Source: Smittia aterrima (taxonomy: Eukaryota; Arthropoda; Insecta; Diptera; Chironomidae). Taken from it: 64,000 nucleotides of DNA. Positions 36,011 to 46,554 of this stretch are shown here, piece after piece (positions within the stretch are counted from its first letter, which is position 1; the number at the start of each line of letters is the position of its first letter). A program made the position numbers and the translations under genes. Below the pieces are notes generated by a model. It had not been told where the DNA came from, searched no databases, and was given only the letters and a program-made list of their open reading frames with translations. The stretch covers positions 14,663,537 to 14,727,536 of the forward strand of contig CP093829.1 of assembly GCA_033063855.1 (NCBI GenBank), given 5' to 3'.

Positions 36011-36862
36011 GTGGAATTTTCTAAAGCTTTGGTGATGGCTTTTTGCTTTTGCTTGCTTATGTTCTTCTTCATCATCATTGTCGATTCCGCATGTTCAAAA
36101 GCCGATTCAATCAAACGTGAGAAGAAGAAAAATCTCGTTTTTCCTTCAAACATTGCGCAATATTTTACACGTTCAACCTGAAATCTGGAGCAAATGGTAG
36201 TCGCTTTATTCAGAGCTTGGCAAACAATTTAACAGATTTCTCGCTTACTACTGAATTTCATCAATCTCTCGAAAAAGGCAAACAGAATCGACACTTGAGT
36301 TTAGATGACAGTCGCGCATTTCATTTGATTTCTTTTGCCCCTCATGTTTATTAAGCGAGGCTTTTGCGATCGCTTTGAAGGTAAAGCGGTGAAGCGCTTT
36401 TCGCTACTTTAATTATTACGTCTCTGAGTTCAAAGCTTTTTGAAAGCCAACTGCGGTTGTCGATTGAATTTAATTATTCAGCATCTCTCACTTTTGATCT
36501 TGAACCGACGTGCTAATCACCTTGGCTAAGTGTAATCACAAACTAATTTACTTAAATTTTTGCTAATTCACGCAAGAAAAGTGTCTTTCTCAATTGATGG
36601 TCATTGGCAATGGAGCACCGGCTACAATATGAAATGAAAGTGAGTCGTGTTGAATTGGCCACTCTATTATGATGCTCGTTGACAGCCGACAAATAAGGCG
36701 ATTCTGATGCCAATCTGGTTAATCGACAAAACCCGTTAGCATGCGCCCACTCAATTTCGATGACATTTTCATTTCGGTTTTGTTTTCACGCCCGGCAAGA
36801 CTTTCTCTGACTGTGTGAAACCACATGAACGATAAAAGCATTTTCTAGTAGATTGGAAAAGA

Positions 36863-36868
36863 TTTATT
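36863..36868 (-). terminator. Poly(A) signal AATAAA of the CFAP73-like gene
   Basis: AATAAA on the minus strand lies 26 bases past the stop at 36894. This is compact 3' end architecture like that of the neighbouring LRR gene. Confidence 0.6.
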
Positions 36869-36893
36869 ATGCGATTTCTATCGCGAGTGAGAA

Positions 36894-38163
36894 TTACTCT
36901 GACAAATTTGTTCCCTTATCAAGATTAAGGAAGTGATTGCTTCCTTCGCCCAATAAACTCATTCCTTCTTTAGCCATCTTATGATGAGCACGTTTGATAA
37001 TATCTTCGAGAATTTCAATCTCATCACGAATGTAGTCGAGCTGTCCCGAGATGTCGTACTTCTTCAATTTATTCTTCTCGTCATTGCGCTTTGCGAGCAT
37101 GAGGTAGAGTTGTTGAATCGAGTCGACAAGAGTTATCGTCTCCTTCTCGTTGTCTGCAATAAAGTCTTTTGCCTTCGATAGAATCTTCTCCCACTTGAGT
37201 GTCTCGCTCTTTGCGTTGTTGTAGCTTCGCTATTTTGTTAATTAAGCGATTAATATGCGGATCCGTCAAAACAAAATCTTTCTCACCTCAAGCTCAGCGA
37301 GCTCGTTGTTCAGTTCAATGATCTTTTCCGCTGCTTCGAATGTCGATTTAAGCATTTTCTGTCGAATGAGTTCAATTCCTTTAATGAGCTCCTGTTCACG
37401 TTCTGCAATTTCCACTTGCGCAAGCACTGGAAGTAACAAGATTACTGAAGCAAATTCAATTGCGAAAAACGCTTTCGTTAATTACTTAATGCATCGCAAC
37501 GACTCATAAGATCCTCGAATGATTCATAAGCATCAGATGCTGTGATAACTTCGTCGAAAACGTCTTCGTAGGGTTGAAATTCCTTAATTATCTCCTTAAA
37601 TTTCGACTCGAACGTGGATAACTCATTAAGATCATGCTCCACTTCAGCGATTTCCTTCAAAAATGGGTGGTTTTTGATACAGAAAATCCTCATAATAAAT
37701 TAATGTTTACCTTCTTCAACGCTTCTTGCTGCTCCTGCTCATTCACAATTTCATTTTCCGCTCGAACAGTTTTCTCGAGACATTCCTTCATAAACTCGTT
37801 GACTTTGATGAACTTTTCGCGAAGCTTCAGTTGAGTCTCTTGCATGTCATCGATTCGCTTCTCGTTGATCTTTTTCTGAATCGCTGCTTTCTTCTGAAAA
37901 ACCTCCTGCTGTGTTGACATCTCGATGAACTCACGCTCATTCTCGATTGTCTCATGCTGGAGCCCCTCGCGAGGAACATCCCAGCACGGCTTCTTACTGA
38001 AAAAAAAATGTTCAATTCACGTTACTTTGTTTTATTTTGTTTTTACTTACTAGTAAAGCTCATCTTGCAATTTAGACTCGAAGAATGAAGCAACTGCTTG
38101 CTCAGGATTAATGTCAAATGATCCATAAACTCCTAATTTCAATGTCGGCTTCGTTCGTGGCAT
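36894..38163 (-). CDS. CFAP73/CCDC42-type (DUF4200) axonemal coiled-coil protein
   Basis: Five exons (38051-38163, 37711-37996, 37486-37654, 37287-37426, 36894-37229) with short introns splice in phase to 347 residues. After about 50 non-coiled residues (including KKPCWDVPREGL), nearly everything is Lys/Glu-rich coiled coil. The pattern fits the CCDC42/CFAP73 family: an early IENEREFIEMSTQQEVFQKK segment aligns with the DUF4200 opening, a central MSRCDAL-type break follows, and a late TITLVDSIQQLYLMLAKR aligns with the family's conserved helix near the C-terminus. Family members tie inner dynein arms to the axoneme (CFAP73 with CFAP100) or act in sperm tail building (CCDC42); I cannot say which this one is. 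An in-frame ATG at 38265 would add 34 residues of poor quality. It lies between exons of the secreted-protein region on the opposite strand, so it is probably nested in an intron. Confidence 0.8.
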
Positions 38164-39663
38164 TTTAATAAATAAGTTCTCAACAATATCCACAAAACGC
38201 TTACAGCCTTTTCTGAAATCTCCATGGCCACCGTTGATAAACAATTTAACGTTGTGAAGCAACACGTTTTTATGAGACTACCATTAAAGTTTAATCGAAC
38301 ATCTCCTTACCTGAAAGTTGTATACGACTGAAGGTAAAACTTTTCAATTATTTCGGTGTTGGCCAAACAAAAAAAAGTTTCAAATCGTTTTGAACTGAAC
38401 ATCGTCACCGTCAACCCCAAACTAAGGTATTTGCGGTCAATAATAAATTTAAATATATAAAATTGCACGTGACGTTGTATGCGGCTGGTCATGACAGAGT
38501 TGGTAATTAATTGTGTTTTCATCTTCTTTGGGGTTGCCAAGGTATCCAAAAAGGGATATTCCGGTCAAGCTTTTGTTGTGGTAACTCAGTGAACCTGAAC
38601 AATTTTCCGATGAAATGCTCGCTCGACCGGATTGGGCACGAAACATCAATTTCGTTAATTGAGCACTACGAGGAGAGAGACTCAAGTGGAATCGATAAAA
38701 TCCCGAATGTTCATTGTTGGACTCATATCGCATGGACTCGATCGGAAGTTTATTGTTTTGAACGGGCCTTTTCTTGCAGATGATCAGCCAAGACCTGAGT
38801 CAATTATTTCACTCCGCATTGTTGCTTGAAAACATTACGAAAGCATCTCACGTGTAATACTGCGATAAATCAAACGAGGATGTCAGAAGAATATGAATTT
38901 ATGAAGCTAGTTGGCTGTTTCTTTGAACAGCTTTAGCATTGACCTTTGTAGAAAGCTCTCGAGATGATCCTTGAGACAATGAGAAGCGCGTTAACGAATA
39001 AAACTACAGTTACCATTGAGCGAAGCGTTTATTGCGCAATCTTTTTTATTGCCTTCAATTGAATTGCTTGCAGGCTTCCAGTTCATTTCAAGCTCATGTC
39101 TCATGTTCATTTTCTTTGCCCTCCCGAAGCCTCATAAGTGAGCTGCTTCGAATATCTCATTTCCTCATAATTTTACATGACAAACGTGAAGTGAAAACAG
39201 CGATGATTGAACGATTTGCTATTGCCTTTGGTGTAGCAATTTGAGCGAATACTGATTGCTTTCCTCTTTGTCGTAAGTGCAGTTCATTTTTATGAGTTCC
39301 TACTGCGGTAATCGCATTAGAAGAACGCCCAACAATGCCAATAAGCGCAGTGATTTGTGGCTTCTTATATAGTTGACTCCGATCGTGACAATTTAGGTGT
39401 AGTCGTTTAAATCAATTGCAATTTCAAAGCGATCGTCAAGTCTGTAAGCTGCTCCTTCTATCGATTGAATTATCATGCTTCAATAATCAACGGCGGCTTA
39501 AGCCGCAGGGAAACAAAGCGACTAATCAAATTAACATCTTGACGATTATCATGTCGAGCATATACTCGGATCTTCCGGAGTACGGCGAGAACAAATAAAC
39601 AACCGGAACAGAATCTAAATGATGATGATGTTATGTCTGATGTTTTCTGAAATGTCTACGCAG
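38164..39663. other. Upstream region of the CFAP73-like gene; no certain gene
   Basis: A plus-strand acceptor-like site (cttttcttgcag, ending at 38778) and open frames of 70-94 codons on both strands near 38450-38780 are present, but I cannot connect them to any gene in phase. Short GAT repeats occur near 39620. Confidence 0.35.
38533..38546 (-). promoter_or_regulatory. X-box-like motif upstream of the CFAP73-like gene (one mismatch)
   Basis: The minus strand reads GATACCTTGGCAAC. The 3' half GGCAAC is perfect for an RFX X-box and the 5' half has one mismatch at position 2. It lies about 370 bases before the chosen ATG, or about 270 before the upstream in-frame ATG. Confidence 0.3.
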
Positions 39664-39740
39664 TGCGACGTAAACTTGTTCGAGTTCACGCAGCTGTGCA
39701 GCGAGACCGCCAGCAGCTCCAAGTGAAAGCAAAATTGCGA
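39664..39740 (+). CDS. Candidate internal coding exon (basic coiled coil) of the secreted-protein/lectin gene
   Basis: After a good acceptor (tctacgcag), 77 bases entered in phase 1 read RRKLVRVHAAVQRDRQQLQ then VKAKLR and end at a strong donor (gtgagt) in phase 0. The sequence looks like genuine basic coiled coil and fits on after exon A (31578). It does not follow exon B in phase, so its place in the transcript is uncertain. Confidence 0.4.
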
Positions 39741-39879
39741 GTGAGTTTATTATTTGCAATAATCATAATCTCATTGCAAATAAAAACTGACAACTCAGCA
39801 ATTAAACTATGCTGATCAATTATTGACGACTGTGCAACATGCAATCAAAGTAAATTACACGTTTCCGCACTTATTTCGA

Positions 39880-39885
39880 TTTATT
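39880..39885 (-). terminator. Poly(A) signal AATAAA of the LRR gene
   Basis: AATAAA on the minus strand lies 29 bases past the stop at 39914. Confidence 0.55.
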
Positions 39886-39913
39886 GCATTGCGTAATTAA
39901 TCGTCACGTTGCT

Positions 39914-40760
39914 CTACAAGTCTTCTGAGCCTTTGCAAGCATAGAACGTTTCATTCTGGAATTCTCTCATCGGCGGTCCTTTGCAGCATCCAAAGCTCAA
40001 GTTAATGCAACTATTATGTCTCAAATCAACTAACTCGATTCCTTTTAGTTTTAAGAAATTGATTTCAATAAAATCGATTTTGTTGTGATTCATCGAGAGT
40101 TTTCTGAGTTTGTGATTGTTACGAAACAACCCGTTTTCAAGATGAGAGATATCGTTGTGGTTTGCCAAAAACTGCTGCAAGCTCGGAAGATTCACAAAAG
40201 TTTCTTCGTTCAGTTCCGTAATTCTATTTCCGCTCAGGTCGATGACTTCTAAGCTTTCCGCATATTTGAAAACACACATCGGAAGCTTCTCGATCTGGTT
40301 ATCGGTCAAGTAAAGCTTCTGTAGTTTTTTCATGTTCTTGAAGTCTCGGAACTCGATCAGTTTCAAGTCTGATTTTGTTATCATTAAGATTTTTAAATTC
40401 GGAAATACACGGCCAAGATTTTTAGGAATATACTTCGCCGCGGGATTGTAAGCGTACAATAAAGAAACATCTTGATCTGATCTGCCTGACTTATGGCTTC
40501 CGGTAACTTCTTCTATTTGCGTGTCACGAGATGAGACAATCAATTTTTTAGCTTCGCAACCGTAATTGGTAAAATTTGGAGATCTGCAAAAGATATTGAA
40601 GTTGTCTAGATGTCTTTGTTAAAAAACGCTTAACTCACGTCTCATTCACATTCATTTGATCGAAGACACAACCCAAACTTATCTCCTCGTATTCGTAGTC
40701 GAACTTTAAGCTCCACGAGAAATTTGCGAACAGCAAAATGATGAAAATCTTTGAACACAT
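39914..40760 (-). CDS. Short secreted leucine-rich-repeat protein
   Basis: Exons 40639-40760 and 39914-40583, joined in phase across a 55-base intron, give 263 residues. The signal peptide is MCSKIFIILLFANFSWS. A Cys-containing N-terminal part follows, with sequons near Asn39 and Asn44. From about 95 to 235 there are about six leucine-rich repeats of 23-24 residues, e.g. LKILMITKSDLKLI, LQKLYLTDNQIEKLP, LEVIDLSGNRITEL and LRKLSMNHNKIDFI. The end has a Cys-rich cap (CINLSFGCCKGPP ... YACKG). No transmembrane segment is present, so it should be extracellular. Short secreted LRR proteins of this kind are numerous in lower flies and some act in immunity (the LRIM/APL1 group), but this one lacks the long coiled coil of that group and I cannot assign a role. 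It lies in a probable intron of the lectin gene, antisense to it. Confidence 0.9.
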
Positions 40761-43700
40761 TTCGCGGGAGACTTAAAATATTTAAAACTGATTTGAAAAG
40801 CCTTTGTGCAAACGAAACGCTTTTGAGATTATCTCGTCGCTTATTTTCTGATGCGTTGCAATTATAAACCAAACTGATAAAGAAACGTTCAGTATTTACG
40901 TAAAGAGGGAGTGAGTTTCAATGTTACGATACTTGAGCGTAATCTACGAACAACCCGAATTATGTTTTACTCTTGAAGTTCATTATCAACTTTAGTTTGC
41001 TGATAAGTAGGATGGGATTAATTGCTATGTGAACTTGATGAACCTCGTTTTCATCATGAAAACAGTTCATAGTCGAATGGTTAATCGAAAACTTTTGAAG
41101 GAAGACTTGTTTTAATGAGTTGGGAGAACAAAACGGTTGAGTAAAATTCCTCGCTCGTTAATGGTTTTCGCTAAGTTAGTCAAAGCTTCAAAGACAAAAA
41201 GTTGATAAATTGATGCGTGCCAAGCAACGGCAGATTCATGGTCGTGAAATTTAAGAGGCGGTGAGTTGATATTTAATGAATAAAGGAAGTAATTCATGTC
41301 TTATAGCTAAATCCAGTAAATTGGATGAAGTGGAATTGTTGAAGTGCAAAAAAAAATCCCCGTTAAGTAGATAACCAATTAAGGGTTTACACAGTCGTAA
41401 CTATTGCAAAACGTGTTATGCGTTTGTGAAGTATTCAAAAAACTTTTATTGTCTAACAACTTGTGAGTGGAATTTCATCGCTCAGGTTTTTGCTTCGCGC
41501 AATGTCACAACAATCGTAGCAAAACGCTTTTTTTTCGCTGACATTTTGTGATGCTTGAACAATTTTAATTGAGATTTCATTAAGTTTTGAAGCGCTGAGG
41601 GCTTTTTGAGCTGTTTTATGAGAAGAGGTAATGCGAGAAAACTTTTTAGTTTCATCGAACCTTCCAGTTCTCCAACTCAAATACATTTCCTCACATTTCC
41701 ATCAATTTCTCGTAATAACGATTGCTAGAGGGAAAATCGCGCGAAAAGCTTTTACGACAGGTATAAGAGGAAATTGAAAACGAGAAAAATTTCCACGAAA
41801 AGTAATTCGTTTTCATCATTCGTTTTACTTTTCACTGCTCAAATTGTCACTGAATTCCAGCAAAGCAATATCATAAAGAGACAACGGAACTCCCGAATCG
41901 ATAAGTGAAAGCTCTGCGATGTTTTATTATTTCTATTAGGTAACGAGCCGATCATAAAAGCGACAAAAACGACTCAGTTTTATAGCACAGATAGATTAGC
42001 ATAATCGTAAAACGTAAAACTATCCGAAAAAGTTTCTGTCTGACTTAAATTGTCGACAGGTGAGACAAAGAGCTTCGATATCCAAGAAGTCGCTTCCTTC
42101 CTTCCGAGGAAGTTCTTCCGAGAAAAAAAAATCTTCTGCTGCTAAACAATTTTCACCCCACGACAGATGCGATCTTGAGATAAGATTTTAGATGGTTTTT
42201 AAAAGACTTTAATTAGAAATTTTGTATGAAATTGCCGACGTTTATCATACAAATCACCAAATTACGTCGTTTGTCAATTCTCTCTTTTTCGTTATCAATG
42301 CAGAGCGATTTACAATCTAAATTGATTTCGAGTCTTTTTTCTTGTGCGAACGTGATGCTGCTCATCGATATCGAAGCAGGTAGTTGTCTTTGAGCTAATG
42401 TGAATGCTCTGTTCGAGTTTCTTGTTTTCTCAAGGCCGCACGAAATATTCGCCGAAAGATCAGAAACGCGATCAAACCATTAACAAAGAAGACTTTATTA
42501 TAGTTTTTAGCAAAGATCTTCTTTTCGATCCAGGAATGTTGAACACACGGGCGTTCCCAGCAAACACTTTTATCGTTATTCAAAGTTTTATTTATTCAAA
42601 TTTCAAAGTTGAATGAAACGTCATCGATTGAAAGATATTGAACTCACGAGGAGTCGTTATCAAATATTCTCGTTTTTGTAACTTTTCTTGTTCTGCCAAG
42701 GACAAACTTATAAGAATTTATTGCTAACGTCACATTTGATACTCAGCTCCATATCTTTTGATATGGTAGTTCAAGTATGTGACAACAGCGCTCTAAGTTC
42801 TTCTTCCTTCCAAAGCACACGAACACGAAAGCTTTTAATATGACAGACACACATCCCAACCTTGTCATAAACGATATATAAATGAGATGACAAATTGGAG
42901 TCCCATTCACCGGATGTCTCCGGTACACGCGCGAGGAAATGTAAGGAAACTTTCGACTCGGCAATAAACAACAAAGCAGGGAAAATTTATGACGTGAAAC
43001 ATTGAGTAATCTCCATCGTGTCTCGTTGGACTTCATCCTTATCTCAATGTCAACATTACTCAGCTTGAATTAGCTGACATTACTTTTGGGTCATTGGGTC
43101 GACGCCATCAAAAAGACGTTTTGCTATTTCTCAACTTATCCGGCGATCCAAAACGAATAATTGAATGACGTCGCGTTTTGCCGTGACTGGAAACATTTTG
43201 CTAAGGATCATATCAAAAGATTTATTTTATTATTTAGCTTAGCAACGTTTTTATTACCACATCGAACAAAGACAAATCGTCTAGTGCCAAAGCATCTCAT
43301 TAGATTTAACAATTCTCACAGCTGATCTCATTAGCATTGACAACGACCCAAGTAATAAGTTAGAACAACCTAAACTTTTTTTTCTTTTTTCCGTAATTGT
43401 TTGAAAATAGATTTGAGAATTAGAGTTAGCAACAAAACCCAATCACTTATGATGCATTGAAAGTTTCAATTTGAAACTCGTCCAAGCAACTGCGACGTAA
43501 CATGAACAACACAGAGAAAGTTTATGTTTATTCCTGGCATTGAACATTTGCTTTTCAGATCGAGTCTAAAAGCGAGAGCGTCGTTAATTTCAAGATTACT
43601 TCCACCATGAAAATCATGAGTATCGATTTTGAATGAGGCGACGAGCCGCAGCATTTATGAGCGTTCTCGTATTCCACTCACGCATCAGAAGCAAGCGCAA

Positions 43701-44593
43701 TGTCAAAGGGTTGTCTCATACATATGGATTTTTGTGTTTTTCGACTTCCCATCCACCCACGCAACGGCAAAAGAACATGACACGATGATTGAGTAATTCA
43801 ACGATAAAACATTTTTCTCAATCGTCGATTACTTAGCACAAACAATTTTTCCTTCTTCTAAATTCAATAGAATCTGTTTTGAGCAATTTGTTGACAGAAT
43901 TCAAGTTTTCGACGACAGAGACAACTGAATGGTCCCTTGTGAGCTTTCATCGAAAAATTTCCGCATCGATGAATTAAATCTGATTCCGAGAATTTTTTGA
44001 TTCTGAGAGAGATCGTGTCGCAATTTCCTTTTTCACTCGCACGGCTCCACTCGCACCCAATTAATTTTGTTTGTCAGATACGAGATCGTTAATGAATTAT
44101 TTATCGATCTGAGTGAATCCATTTACTTGTTAATCCTTTAATTATGTTGCCAAAATAGATTCACAAGCACGAAAAGCATCTTAAAGTTCAAACGTACATT
44201 TCGATGTTTGGTCAGATAATCAACGACAGTACCTGTTTTAGGTAGAAAATGTGAAACGAGCCGATGAAACCTCCATCATAGCGTGGAAATAATAGACGGT
44301 CGCTGTCAGAGTCTCTTCGTAATTGATCGATTGTCATTTATCAAAAGATGATGCGGTCGATTAGTTTTTCGGAAAACATCACCTTCATGTCTAAACCGAG
44401 AGCTTTGCTAGAACGAGTGAGCATTTTTCATTGTCAACAGTAATCTTACAAAGCGAGAATTCGAAGCCTCGATGAGAAAGCGAAAACTACTTTTGACTCG
44501 AAATCCTTTTGCTGGCACAACTTTTCCATACATAAAATCATAATAAATTATGTGCGTCTCGTGGTGCTTTTGAACTGTTTTCTTTCGATACAG
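40761..44593. other. 3.8 kb presumed intron, no gene recognised
   Basis: It includes the promoter of the minus-strand LRR gene at its left end. Open frames up to 97 codons (minus, 42743-43036) show no family features and overlap one another in several frames. I see no repeat or structural RNA. Confidence 0.4.
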
Positions 44594-44680
44594 AGGAAAA
44601 GCAGAAGCAGATATTCAAATCGATTGTTGCCGAGTTCGAGGCGAACAAAAAACAAGACGTCCTAGTGACGCCTTCAAGGG
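44594..44680 (+). CDS. Candidate internal coding exon upstream of the lectin domain
   Basis: After acceptor tcgatacag the reading EEKQKQIFKSIVAEFEANKK then QDVLVTPSR ends at GGG/gtgaaa in phase 1, the phase needed by the lectin exon at 48345, giving ...TPSRGDCPNCVDESQ. With the canonical acceptor it enters in phase 1 and so can follow exon A directly; with the adjacent cagag acceptor it enters in phase 0 and can follow 39664-39740. Without the donor, the frame stays open to a stop at about 44773, so it could also be a last exon. It probably joins the early signal-peptide exons to the lectin. Confidence 0.5.
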
Positions 44681-46073
44681 GTGAAACATTTCCGAAAGCT
44701 GTTCTCTCAACAACTCACTCAGAAGGATTCTGCAATTCAATTTGCATTAATTTGCTAAATTTAACGAATTTCTAATTGGCTAGAAGGTTAACTAGCGAAT
44801 TATTTAAATTTATAATGATTCCCATGTCATATAAAGTTATCAACTTCATCTATCTCCTGTACAGTTCTCGATTGTGATCTCTTAAATTTTTCTTTTCAAT
44901 AAGAAAAAATCTTCTCGCTAAACTCACACAACAACAAACAATCGAATCAGGTCTAGCTAAAGAATTAGCGTGGACGGTTTTTGCAAAAATCTCACAAGCT
45001 CACTGCCCATTCGCGAGAAGCAACGAGAGATATAAATTTTCAATAACATAATGTCAAGGACGATGATGCCACGAGATTCAACTGACATACGCTCGTACGA
45101 GTTTTTTTTTTCGCAGAATAACTCCGCTTCGAATGATTCAGGGAGAAAAACAAGATGAAAGATTAAACGAACATGATGAAAGAAATTGAATGAACGTGAA
45201 AGCTCCAGTCGAAATGCAAGTTGAGAGCGGAAGTTCATGGTACTGCGTCAAACTTCAAGGACGTGACGATCCAAAACGAGATTGATTTCGTTTCCGAATT
45301 GATTGCCATAAATCTGATGAAACGGGGCGAGACAAATGTGAAGGAACCGGACACAATGAATAATTCTTCCGTTTATCCGAATCGAGCTAATAGCAGACTC
45401 GTTTCCGAATCGCGATTCTTCCGATGACGTTGAATCATTCTGTGGCGCAATCGTCGTCTATTTCGAACTCTCTAATTGCCTGAATTTTGCATTCGAAGCG
45501 CTTGCAATCCTCGTCGTAATGAATCGATGTGAATCTCGGTTTGCACAATGTAAAATGCCAACCAGTTCGCTGGACATTGTAATTGATTCCGATCGTAGAA
45601 ACGTAATACAATTTTCTGCAGAATGTTTTAGCATTTTATGTCGATGCACGAGAACTCAACGAAATTGAAAAATGCACGAGATCAAATGAATATTTATAAA
45701 AGTCATAGCCTTGCTGAAGGTCCCATAGCTGCAAAAGATATGCGAATGGAATTCCGTGTCAAACTGATGGAGGAGGGGAGAGTATTGCGATGATCTTGTC
45801 CTTTCAAAACTAGAAGATAATTGGTTACTGTTGCGAGAGAAAAAATTACCCGTAAAGGTGTTAATGAACCTAAAGAATGTTAATTTCTCACGAATCATTC
45901 GTTAGCCTTCAAACGGCACTTGCTGTGAATTCCACAAGCAAACACTTTCACAAATGAAGACGCCACCTAAGCGAGGCATGGCATCCGCCCTTGTCTCTAG
46001 TCCAAAAAACAGCAGCAATGAAGAGGATTGTCCGGCTCATTCTTCATTATTTTTTTTTTGTCAAGGTCGTGTC
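44681..46073. other. Intergenic/intronic stretch before the second lectin start
   Basis: I see no supported exon. Overlapping short frames on both strands (44957-45238 minus, 45221-45427 plus, 45656-45898 minus) have no recognisable content. Confidence 0.4.
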
Positions 46074-46082
46074 TATAAATAG
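46074..46082 (+). promoter_or_regulatory. TATA box for the short lectin transcript
   Basis: TATAAATAG is a strong TATA match about 470 bases before the lectin ATG at 46555. Transcription would start near 46105 and give a 5' UTR of about 450 bases, if unspliced. It supports a second promoter, independent of the one near 31.2 kb. Confidence 0.4.
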
Positions 46083-46554
46083 TGAACCCCCATAAAATGT
46101 TACGTGCGGACAAACCAGACTGTAATACATCCGAATATTCAACGTATCGTTACATGATGCCACTCGTAGACGACGCAAGACGACGATCCAGTCGCACGAA
46201 CGCGAAAACGGAGATATAGAAAAACCAGATTAAGCCTTCCCATCCAATAGTAATTGAAAATATACATTGAAAACGAGTCTTTTGTCTGCGAGAGCCACAG
46301 CGAAACAGCAAGCTAGCCGATCAACATACAGATGGAGCTCCGCGAAACTGTTCAGTCGAAAGAAGAAAAAAATAGTTTTTTTCCTCTCTTTAATGCCTTC
46401 CCTCAGTCGTCAATTCACCTTTGGATCAAGAGCAACTCTAAGCCAAGTCGTGTACGATTAATAAATAATTAAATTTATTGGTAGTTCAGAAAGTTTTGCA
46501 TAAAATAATTTTGCCGGTTTCTACAGCATCGAAAGTTTAATTCAGTTTTTAAAA

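Noticed and set aside
38511..38783. 90-codon plus-strand frame opposite a 94-codon minus-strand frame
   Set aside because: Mutually overlapping frames with odd composition. The acceptor at 38778 leads into early stops in the phases needed.
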